Source: JANXUC01 sp043749225 | Lineage (GTDB): Bacteria; Acidobacteriota; Terriglobia; Terriglobales; Acidobacteriaceae | DNA: 18,399 nt | NCBI GenBank assembly: GCA_043749225.1 | Contig: JAYVEP010000292.1 | Span: 1 to 18,399 of the forward strand | Reading direction: 5' to 3' | In this document: positions 7,030 to 12,564 of the stretch, one piece after another | Numbering within the stretch: position 1 is the stretch's first letter | Layout of the letters: each line of letters opens with the position of its first letter | Notes under the pieces: generated by a model | Seen by the model: the letters and a program-made list of their open reading frames with translations, nothing else | Told to the model about the DNA's origin: nothing | Database searches by the model: none | Program-made: the position numbers and the translations under genes

Positions 7030-8040
7030 CTACCGACCGCTGCCCTTCAACATCTCCACCACGCGATCAAAATCCTCCAGCGTCTTGTACTCGATCGAAA
7101 TGTTTCCCCGTCCCTGACGGTCTTTGATCTTCACCCGAACTCCCAGCGCCTGCTCCAGGGTTCGCTCCGCCTCGCGCACGTTGGGATCCACGTAGCGCAC
7201 TTCACCCGGCTTGCGCCCACCCTCATCCGGGACGTTGATGTTGTAGACGGTCTGTTCCAACGAGCGAACGGAAATCCCGTCCTCAGCCGCCTTCGCTGCG
7301 ACCCGCTCCGCGACCTGCGGATCGCGCAGGCTCAGCAGGATTTTCGCGTGGCCAAATTCCAGCTTCCCTGCCTGCAGCAACAACTGCACCCCAGCTGGCA
7401 GCTTCAGCATGCGCATGTAGTTCGCCACTGTGGAACGTTCTACGCCCGTTCGCAACGCGATTTCGTTCTGCGTCAGCTGGAACTCTTCGCTCAACCTTCC
7501 AAACGCTCGCGCCTGATCGAAGCAGTTCAAATCCTGCCGCATCAGGTTCTCGATGATGGTCAACTCCATCGCCTGCAGGTTCGAAACGCCGCGAATCACC
7601 GCCGGGATCGTCGCCTTCCCCGCCTTGGCCGACGCCTTCCAGCGGCACTCGCCAGCAATCAGAATGTAGCGGCCGTTCTCCCCTGGCCGCACCGTCACCG
7701 GCTGCAAGACTCCGCTCGCACGAATCGACGCTGTCAACTCCGACATGTACGCGTCGCTCACCTGCGAGCGCGTCTGGTACGGGTTTGGATCGATGTCCCC
7801 GAGTTGCAATTGCAGAACTTGATGCCAGCGCTCGCCTTTTTCGGAGAGTTCCTCCTCCCGCGCCATCGTGTTGTGGAAAGCCTCCGCGGCACTGGCGGGG
7901 GGCGCAACGGCCCTCGGCCCAGGCAACAGAGACTCCAACCCCCGACCCAATGCCTTCCGCTTCTCCAGAATCTTCTCCACCGGCTTCTCCCCGATCTTCT
8001 CTGTTGTTTTCTCTACCGTATTTTCAGCCGCCAACGTCAT
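7030..8040 (-). CDS. parB: ParB chromosome-partitioning protein (parS-binding CTPase clamp)
   Basis: A 336-aa ParB/Spo0J. After a charged N-terminus with repeated EK motifs it has KALGRGLESLL, then the ParB/Srx nucleotide-binding domain (LQLGDIDPNPYQTR ... GVLQPVTVRP ... LIAGECRWKASAKAG, and ENLMRQDLN). Next are a KorB-type helix-turn-helix (about 188-209, LTQNEIALRTGVERSTVANY) and a C-terminal dimerisation region. ParB loads at parS, binds CTP and slides to form the centromere complex. In the CTP motif usually GERRxR this protein has GECRWK (130-135), encoded by TGC and AAG. I start at the ATG at 8040, which has GAGGG upstream. A GTG 12 codons earlier falls inside a REP-like palindrome and is rejected. 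parA lies upstream, 182 bases away, instead of overlapping as is usual. The parS sites lie upstream of parA. Confidence 0.95.
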   Translation of the reverse strand: MTLAAENTVEKTTEKIGEKPVEKILEKRKALGRGLESLLPGPRAVAPPASAAEAFHNTMAREEELSEKGERWHQVLQLQLGDIDPNPYQTRSQVSDAYMSELTASIRASGVLQPVTVRPGENGRYILIAGECRWKASAKAGKATIPAVIRGVSNLQAMELTIIENLMRQDLNCFDQARAFGRLSEEFQLTQNEIALRTGVERSTVANYMRMLKLPAGVQLLLQAGKLEFGHAKILLSLRDPQVAERVAAKAAEDGISVRSLEQTVYNINVPDEGGRKPGEVRYVDPNVREAERTLEQALGVRVKIKDRQGRGNISIEYKTLEDFDRVVEMLKGSGR

Positions 8041-8068
8041 CAAAGTTCCCTCTTCACAAAAATGGGGC

Positions 8069-8086
8069 GCGGACACTCTTGTCCGC
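8069..8086. repeat. REP-like palindrome copy 1 (parA-parB gap)
   Basis: GCGGACA-CTCT-TGTCCGC: a 7-bp stem with a 4-base loop. It is the inverse orientation of the same element at 12488-12505, 15806-15823 and 18077-18094. It lies 29 bases upstream of the parB start, in the gap between parA and parB. Confidence 0.8.
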
Positions 8087-8222
8087 AGTGGTCTTGCTTC
8101 TGATTTGCACTTGCCTTGCCGTTGCCGTTGCTGTTCGCTAAAGGATTCCCCCAGTGGGACTCAGTGTCCTCAGTGGTTCAAGCCTTTGCCGTTACTCGCA
8201 ATTGTATGTTCCAATTAAAGAA

Positions 8223-9026
8223 CTAACCAGTCTGCTCCAACTCCGGCGCTGGATTCGTCAGCGACGCATGTCGCGATAGAATCTCTTTCGCCAGCCGTAT
8301 GTAGCTCTCCGCTCCCCGCGACCGTACGTCATACAACAGCGCTGGCTTGCCATGACTAGGAGCTTCCGCCAACCTTATGTTCCGAGGCACGGTCGTCTCG
8401 CACAGCCGATCGCCAAAGAATTTCTTCAGCTCCCCTGACACCTGCTGCGCCAAGTTCGTACGATCATCCAGCATGGTCAATACCACGCCCTCAATCGACA
8501 GCTCAGGATTTAGCGACGCGCGAATCCTCTCCACCGTATCCATGAGCTCGCTGATGCCTTCCAGGGCAAAGTACTCCGCCTGCATTGGAATCAGTACAGA
8601 ATCTGCAGCCACCAACGCATTCAACGTCAACAGATCGAGCGCTGGAGGACAATCCATCACAATGTATTCAAACTTTTCGCGTAGAGGCGCCAGCGCATCC
8701 TTCAAACGAAATTCACGCCGCTCCGCCGACACCAGCTCGATGTTGGCGCCGATCAGGTCCTTGCGCGACGGAATCAGCCACAACTGCTCCAGTTCCGTGT
8801 GCTGGAGCGCCTCCTGGGCCGTTGCGTCGCCCATCAGGACGTCGTAGATGCTAATCCGCTCCGGATCTTTGGCAAAACCTAGGCCGCTCGTAGCATTCGA
8901 TTGCGGGTCGCAATCAATGAGGAGGCTGTTCACTTCTGCAGCCGCAAACGACGCGGCCAAGTTGATGGCAGTCGTGGTTTTACCCACGCCACCCTTCTGG
9001 TTGGCGACAGCTATGACACATCCCAT
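8223..9026 (-). CDS. parA: ParA/Soj chromosome-partitioning ATPase
   Basis: A 267-aa ParA-type P-loop ATPase. It has the deviant Walker A motif KGGVGKTT (11-18), the A' motif LLIDCDPQSNAT (35-46), Walker B in YIVMDCPPALDLL, and the family signatures IPMQAEYFALEGISEL and PRNIRLAEAPSHGKP. ATP-bound ParA dimers coat the nucleoid, and ParB-parS complexes trigger hydrolysis, which pulls the origin region apart. The length and lack of an N-terminal DNA-binding domain fit chromosomal Soj rather than a plasmid type Ia ParA. The ATG at 9026 begins the canonical strand directly (MGCVIAVANQKGG); no good Shine-Dalgarno is visible. It lies downstream of rsmG, with 1.3 kb of parS-bearing DNA between, and upstream of parB on the same strand. 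The call is secure. Confidence 0.97.
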   Translation of the reverse strand: MGCVIAVANQKGGVGKTTTAINLAASFAAAEVNSLLIDCDPQSNATSGLGFAKDPERISIYDVLMGDATAQEALQHTELEQLWLIPSRKDLIGANIELVSAERREFRLKDALAPLREKFEYIVMDCPPALDLLTLNALVAADSVLIPMQAEYFALEGISELMDTVERIRASLNPELSIEGVVLTMLDDRTNLAQQVSGELKKFFGDRLCETTVPRNIRLAEAPSHGKPALLYDVRSRGAESYIRLAKEILSRHASLTNPAPELEQTG

Positions 9027-9127
9027 GATTTTTGAACCGGGAGAAACCTGAGCAAGGTAACCTAGTTCGAGAATAAAGGCTGAACAGCGCTATGGCAATC
9101 ACATATTTCGAGGCACTTTAAACAAAA

Positions 9128-9143
9128 TGTTCCACGTGGAACA
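9128..9143. other. parS site 1
   Basis: Perfect 16-bp palindrome TGTTCCACGTGGAACA; the symmetry extends four more A/T bases each side (9124-9147). It is the site nearest parA, about 100 bases from its start codon. Confidence 0.92.
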
Positions 9144-9147
9144 TTTT

Positions 9148-9178
9148 GATGTCGCGAGACTAAGTGATTGATAAATAG
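9148..9178. repeat. 31-bp direct repeat, copy 1
   Basis: Begins gatgtcgcgagactaagtg and ends gataaatag; identical to 9573-9603. It directly follows parS site 1, and the second copy directly follows parS site 4, so parS and repeat were copied as a unit. Confidence 0.9.
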
Positions 9179-9193
9179 GCGGTTATTTGAAAA

Positions 9194-9209
9194 TGTTCCA
9201 CGTGGAACA
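9194..9209. other. parS site 2
   Basis: Identical TGTTCCACGTGGAACA palindrome, with the A/T symmetry extending over 9190-9213. Confidence 0.92.
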
Positions 9210-9295
9210 TTTTGCGAGGCCGAGAAATCCTCAGCCTGACTGTGATTTCTGTGTGGGAAACCCGGCAGTTGGTATTCCCCGCGCAGTCGATGGTG

Positions 9296-9331
9296 CCCAG
9301 GTCGGGTGCGTTCTTTGCACTCTAACCTGGG
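9296..9331. repeat. Hairpin element in parS cluster, inverted copy
   Basis: CCCAGGT...ACCTGGG with an inner GTGC/GCAC pairing forms an imperfect stem-loop. Its reverse complement resembles the elements at 9480-9518 and 9720-9757, so this is the same element in opposite orientation. It lies between parS sites 2 and 3. Confidence 0.7.
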
Positions 9332-9402
9332 AGGAGCAGGAAAAGCATTGTTCACACCTTCGAAGAATTGTGTTTGGAAGTCGGGTTGACTTACGAACAG
9401 AA

Positions 9403-9418
9403 TGTTCCACGTGGAACA
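9403..9418. other. parS site 3
   Basis: Identical TGTTCCACGTGGAACA palindrome, inside the first copy of the long direct repeat. Confidence 0.92.
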
Positions 9419-9479
9419 TTTTCAGAGCGAAGCTGTCAGCGAACCCTTTCCCTGATCAGAAGAGCTCCCGGGCGGCCCT

Positions 9480-9518
9480 CCCCAGGTTAGGGTGCAGAGA
9501 GCGCACCCGAACCTGGGG
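9480..9518. repeat. Hairpin element in parS cluster, copy 2
   Basis: CCCCAGGTT pairs with AACCTGGGG and GGGTGC with GCACCC, a 15-bp stem with one A-G mismatch and a 7-base loop. No T-run follows, so it is not an ordinary terminator. Confidence 0.75.
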
Positions 9519-9553
9519 CACCTTCGCAATATTTCAAGGCCGATGAAACCGAA

Positions 9554-9569
9554 TGTTCCACGTGGAACA
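9554..9569. other. parS site 4
   Basis: Identical TGTTCCACGTGGAACA palindrome, followed by the second copy of the 31-bp repeat. Confidence 0.92.
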
Positions 9570-9572
9570 TTT

Positions 9573-9603
9573 GATGTCGCGAGACTAAGTGATTGATAAA
9601 TAG
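9573..9603. repeat. 31-bp direct repeat, copy 2
   Basis: Exact copy of 9148-9178, lying between parS sites 4 and 5. Confidence 0.9.
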
Positions 9604-9642
9604 AGGATTGTGTTTGGAAGTCGGGTTGGCTTACGAACAGAA

Positions 9643-9658
9643 TGTTCCACGTGGAACA
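9643..9658. other. parS site 5
   Basis: Identical TGTTCCACGTGGAACA palindrome in the second long repeat copy, exactly 240 bases from site 3. Confidence 0.92.
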
Positions 9659-9719
9659 TTTTCAGAGCGAAGGTGTCAGCGGACCCTTTCCCTGAGCAGA
9701 AGAGCTCCCAGGCGGCCCT

Positions 9720-9757
9720 CCCAGGTTAAGAGTGCAGAGAACGCACCCGAACCTGGG
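9720..9757. repeat. Hairpin element in parS cluster, copy 3
   Basis: CCCAGGTT pairs with AACCTGGG, with an inner GTGC/GCAC stem carrying mismatches; same orientation as copy 2. Confidence 0.7.
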
Positions 9758-9791
9758 GCACCTTCGCATATTTCAGGCCGATTGAACAAAA

Positions 9792-9807
9792 TGTTCCACG
9801 TGGAACA
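9792..9807. other. parS site 6
   Basis: Identical TGTTCCACGTGGAACA palindrome, with flanking AAAA/TTTT; the site nearest rsmG. Confidence 0.92.
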
Positions 9808-10343
9808 TTTTTCGAGCAAGATTCCTCAGAATTTAAGCCATTTGGATGTAAAACCGACACTTTGTTCTTAAGAAAGTGTAGAATTTGACTGTTTTGTCCC
9901 ACCTGTTAACTGATTCGATTCGTGATATGGCGAGATCGTGATCATAAGGGTTCCTGCCACAGGGGTGGTCGTTCGGCCCTGGCGGGCGAAAAATGTAATG
10001 TTTTGCTCCACTTCTGACTCTGGGGAGGAGTATTCCAAATGCCAGCGGACCACTCGATAGCTATCCTGGTTCCCAGCCCCGCTCGACCTGCAAGCTCTGG
10101 GTTTTTGCAGTTTGTCTAGTTCTCGCAATGGAACTAAAGGCGGCACGGGCCCTCGCTCTTCACGATTTTACGTCTCGCTCTCCCACCTATTGGCTTGGAC
10201 GACTCTTGTCCACGAAGGCTCGTGTCAAGAACGATCCTCGTCAAATCACGATGCTCTGCGACGTAAGCACCCTCAATTGCTTCATGCGCTCCACTTCCCT
10301 CTTAGAACGACGCCAGGATGACGCTGGCCTGACCACTTGTTAT
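9808..10343. other. Non-coding stretch between parS cluster and rsmG
   Basis: 536 bases with no credible gene: short frames on both strands lack family-like sequence or ribosome binding sites. It holds a degenerate GGAC-N7-GTCC palindrome (10197-10211) resembling the REP-like element elsewhere in the window, and two loosely similar tracts (TGTTTTGTCCCACCTG near 9890 and TGTTTTGCTCCACTTC near 10000). I saw no DnaA-box cluster. It may be relic DNA. Confidence 0.5.
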
Positions 10344-11057
10344 CTAACTTGATTCCCTGCTGGACTGGCCGATTAGCAACACGCGATTGCGGGAGTTGGG
10401 AATTGCGCGAGGGTTCTCCCACCGGAAGGTGGGAAGGAGGGTGGCAGCAGGTTGAACTTGCTCTTCTCCAATGAGAAGCGCCAAGCGACCGGCAGGCTGC
10501 AAGAGGCTGCCAGCGACGGGGAGGACAAGCTCAAACTGTTCAACGGCACGCAGGGTCACAACATCAAAGCACCCGCTGGGAGCAGGTTTCGGTTCTGTGT
10601 TCCCTTCCCGGGTGGCGGGCTCAGGAGCTGCTTGAAAACGGGCGGCAAGATCTTCGGCGCGTCCAGCAAAAACATCGACGTTAGCTAAGGCCAGCGCGCG
10701 GACAACCTCGCGCAGAAAGGTCGATTTTTTTCCGTGAGACTCGATGAGCGTGACGTAAAGCTTGGGCGCCCAAAGTTTTATGGGAAGGCCGGGAAAGCCT
10801 GCGCCGGAACCGACGTCGGCGAGAGTGGCCGTCGCGGTCGGATCGGGAAAGAGATGGCGCGCGGCGAAAAGCGATTCGCCGAAGTGACGGGCGACGATTT
10901 CAACAGGAGTACGCACGGAGGTGAGGTTGGTAATTTCGTTCCATTTCAGCAACAGTTCGAGATACGTGGCGATACGGGGAAGCAAGTTGTCGGCTATTGG
11001 CTGTTGGCTACCGGCGAGGAACGGGGCCAGGAGAGCGGCGATTTGGGTTTGATCCAT
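10344..11057 (-). CDS. rsmG: RsmG, 16S rRNA (guanine-N7) methyltransferase
   Basis: A 237-aa class I methyltransferase of the RsmG/GidB family, which uses SAM to methylate N7 of G527 in 16S rRNA. Family features in order: the N-terminal helical part with YLELLLKWNEITNLTS, EIVARHFGESLFAA, the SAM-binding loop LADVGSGAGFPGLPIKL, ESHGKKSTFLREVVRAL, and CFDVVTLRAVEQFE. I prefer the ATG at 11057, which starts right at the domain. A GTG at 11117 would add 20 residues without any family resemblance; neither has a clear ribosome binding site. rsmG is usually next to mnmG and parA near the origin. Here parA follows on the same strand but 1.3 kb away, and mnmG is not upstream. A proline-rich insertion (AAPEPATREGNTEPKPAPSG) breaks the C-terminal half. 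Confidence 0.93.
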   Translation of the reverse strand: MDQTQIAALLAPFLAGSQQPIADNLLPRIATYLELLLKWNEITNLTSVRTPVEIVARHFGESLFAARHLFPDPTATATLADVGSGAGFPGLPIKLWAPKLYVTLIESHGKKSTFLREVVRALALANVDVFAGRAEDLAARFQAAPEPATREGNTEPKPAPSGCFDVVTLRAVEQFELVLPVAGSLLQPAGRLALLIGEEQVQPAATLLPTFRWENPRAIPNSRNRVLLIGQSSRESS

Positions 11058-11296
11058 TGGTGAAGAAGGTACCAGTTGCGCTGGTTCGTTGCCAGTAAGA
11101 TCAAAAGCTTTGACCACGGAGGGGCACAGAATTTTACGGCGTAATGCCCTGGATCGCTAAGAGCAAATGCAAGTGAAAGGCAACCCGGGCAGGGGTGTCC
11201 GCGCTATTCGCAGTGGTTACCGGTTGGATCAAACTCTTTCGGCCCGGGGAAGTACGCGCTTTCAATTTCATTCTACTTTATCTACTTGGAACAGCT

Positions 11297-11495
11297 ATGT
11301 CGCTCACGCTTCTTGACCGTTATCGAGAGGTAGCTTGCTTGGGTTGGCCTGCGGAGACGCGGTTGGAACGGCGGTGGAGTTTCCCCCCGGGGAACTTTTC
11401 CGCAGGTAACCGACATGGTCGGAGGAGGCCCGTTTTCTTTGACGGCGGGGCAATGGACCGACGACACTTCCATGGCGCTGTGCCTCGCTACGTGA
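11297..11495 (+). pseudogene. ADP-ribosylglycohydrolase remnant (N-terminal, frameshifted)
   Basis: Translating in three successive frames gives a recognisable ADP-ribosylglycohydrolase N-terminus: MSLTLLDRYR, then GSLLGLACGDAVGTAVEF, then RGTFPQVTDMVGGGPF and SLTAGQWTDDTSMALCLA. The WTDDTSM motif holds the metal-binding TDDT of this family, which removes ADP-ribose from proteins or hydrolyses related compounds. Two frameshifts break it: two extra bases after TATCGA (about 11325) and one lost base in the C6G4 run (about 11372). A TGA follows at 11493-11495, where roughly three quarters of the usual 260-300 residues are missing. The 3' end of the convergent MBL gene begins 4 bases later, so a deletion probably joined the two. 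It cannot make a working enzyme. Confidence 0.78.
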
Positions 11496-11498
11496 TTT

Positions 11499-12335
11499 CT
11501 ATGTGGGTGGGACGGCTTTGAGTTTGCCTTCTTCGTTTCTTTCCACGTAGGCCATGGGCGTTTTGTGGTCGTGGGTGAAGATTAGGAGCCAGTTTTTTGG
11601 AATGGCTTCCGCGTAGAGGCGCTTGCGACTTTCTATGGTGTCGAGCGGGTAGAGGTCGAAGGCCATGGCCCAGGTGGGATCGAGATGGGCGGTGGTGGGG
11701 ACGAGATCTCCGGTGAAGCAGGCGGTTTTGCCGCCACTTTCGATGATGACGGCTTGCATGTTGGCGGTGTGGCCGGGGTAGATGCGGGTCTTGATGCCGG
11801 GGAGAATTTCGGAATCTCCGTGCAGGAGCGTCATTTGGCCGCTGCGGATCAGAGGGCCGTAGTTTTCGTCGAGGTAGCTGACGCGATCGCGTTCCAGTTG
11901 GAGAAGTCCGTGTTCGTACTCACCGGCTTGAGCGTAGTACTTTGCATTGGGGAATGTGGGGACGATCTTGTCGCCTTGACGGATCGTGTTCCAGCCGCAA
12001 TGGTCGAAGTGGAGATGGGAGTTGATGACGATATCGATTTCTTCGGGATCAATTTTTGCGGCGGCGAAATTCTCGAGCAGTTTGGCCTGGTTGCCGTGAA
12101 TCTTTTGCTGTTTTTCGTTGAGCTTGTTGCCGATGCCGGTTTCGATCAGGACATTTTTTTGGCCGGTGCGGATGAGCAGGGAATTGAGGCCGGTGGTGAT
12201 GCGATTTTTTTCATCGGCCTGAACACGGCGCTCCCAAAGGACTTTGGGGACTACGCCGAAGAAGGCGCCTCCGTCGAGGTAGTAGGTGCCGTCGGATATT
12301 ACTGTAAGTTCGAAGTCGCCTAGGGTGTGGGGCAT
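11499..12335 (-). CDS. MBL-fold metallo-hydrolase
   Basis: A 278-aa metallo-beta-lactamase-fold hydrolase. The binuclear metal motif HLHFDH is at residues 107-112 (NSHLHFDHCGWN). Further ligands are visible: H189 in YPGHTANMQ, D210 in CFTGDLVPT, and a late HDH at 255-257. The lead strands (FELTVISDGTYYLDGGAFFGVVPK, then NSLLIRTGQKNVLIETGIGNK) resemble the lactonase-like (AHL lactonase/YtnP) branch. Substrates in that branch vary, so only the fold is named. There is no signal peptide, so it is cytoplasmic. The start ATG at 12335 leads straight into the first strand (MPHTLGDFEL). It lies on the same strand as the DPP-IV-like peptidase upstream, but 217 bases with repeats separate them, so a shared operon is doubtful. 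Confidence 0.88.
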   Translation of the reverse strand: MPHTLGDFELTVISDGTYYLDGGAFFGVVPKVLWERRVQADEKNRITTGLNSLLIRTGQKNVLIETGIGNKLNEKQQKIHGNQAKLLENFAAAKIDPEEIDIVINSHLHFDHCGWNTIRQGDKIVPTFPNAKYYAQAGEYEHGLLQLERDRVSYLDENYGPLIRSGQMTLLHGDSEILPGIKTRIYPGHTANMQAVIIESGGKTACFTGDLVPTTAHLDPTWAMAFDLYPLDTIESRKRLYAEAIPKNWLLIFTHDHKTPMAYVERNEEGKLKAVPPT

Positions 12336-12359
12336 GGCTCTATTTTCTCAAACTTTTCA

Positions 12360-12390
12360 ACCACAGAGAACACAGAGTGTCACAGAGGAA
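12360..12390. repeat. Dispersed ACAGAG-type repeat (copy 2)
   Basis: Three CACAGAG units in a row (ccacagaga, acacagagtg, tcacagagg), matching the inverted copy at 6968-6987. Intergenic, between the MBL and DPP-IV-like genes. Confidence 0.55.
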
Positions 12391-12487
12391 ATGCTTGGCA
12401 AGTGCAACCGCAGGTGGCTCGCTGCGCTCGAGATGAAAACAGTCTGGAGTTGGGAGATCACGCGCACGGTCTCGGCGTCGGCATTTC

Positions 12488-12505
12488 GCGGACAAGAGTG
12501 TCCGC
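12488..12505. repeat. REP-like palindrome copy 2
   Basis: GCGGACA-AGAG-TGTCCGC; the stem grows to 8 bp with flanking C/G (12487-12506). It lies 47 bases downstream of the DPP-IV-like stop codon. Confidence 0.8.
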
Positions 12506-12513
12506 GCCACAAT

Positions 12514-12564
12514 GGCTTCACCACGCTACTTCGCCACGCTACTTCACCATCGCTACTTCGCCAT
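12514..12564. repeat. 13/14-bp tandem repeat across the DPP-IV-like stop codon
   Basis: Units gctacttcgccac (12525), gctacttcaccatc (12538) and gctacttcgccat (12552) follow a partial unit. The last includes the gene's terminal codons and stop (CTA at 12553-12555 on the plus strand), so the 3' end of the gene has been copied outward two or three times. Confidence 0.75.

Larger units (their letters stand above)
9366..9570. repeat. Long direct repeat in parS cluster, copy 1
   Basis: Contains parS 3, a hairpin and parS 4. It aligns base for base with 9606-9808, offset 240 bases at the left end, with about a dozen substitutions and a few 1-base indels. The two parS palindromes within it are unchanged between copies while the spacer has drifted. 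Confidence 0.88.
9128..9807. other. Centromere-like cluster of six parS sites
   Basis: Six identical copies of TGTTCCACGTGGAACA begin at 9128, 9194, 9403, 9554, 9643 and 9792, giving start-to-start distances of 66, 209, 151, 89 and 149 bases. The 16-bp perfect palindrome differs from the well-known TGTTTCACGTGAAACA only at the symmetric fifth and twelfth positions. It is placed next to parA/parB, so it is taken as the ParB binding site. Interspersed are a 31-bp direct repeat, a roughly 200-bp duplication and three hairpins. The cluster probably acts as the chromosome centromere and marks the origin-proximal region. Confidence 0.93.
9606..9808. repeat. Long direct repeat in parS cluster, copy 2
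   Basis: Second copy of 9366-9570; carries parS 5, a hairpin and parS 6. The hairpin's inner stem has decayed slightly relative to copy 1. Confidence 0.88.

Noticed and set aside
8041..8076. GTG start for parB 12 codons upstream
   Set aside because: The extension is encoded by the REP-like palindrome and spacer, and the ATG at 8040 has a better ribosome binding site.
9062..9871. Short frames through the parS cluster on both strands, containing repeated NVPRGTF or MFHVEHF
   Set aside because: These peptides are only the translation of the parS palindrome; no ribosome sites or family similarity.
9880..10020. Insertion-sequence ends (TGTTTTGTCCCACC-like tracts)
   Set aside because: The two tracts match only loosely, are not inverted, and no transposase fragment lies between or near them.
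9868..10146. 92-residue minus-strand frame between parS cluster and rsmG
   Set aside because: Biased, non-family-like composition and no clear ribosome site.
9027..10343. Replication origin (oriC)
   Set aside because: ParABS suggests proximity, but I found no cluster of DnaA boxes (TTATCCACA-like) or AT-rich unwinding region, nor dnaA/dnaN next to it.
11685..12323. 212-codon plus-strand frame opposite the MBL gene
   Set aside because: Shadow of the minus-strand gene; acidic low-complexity translation with no motifs.
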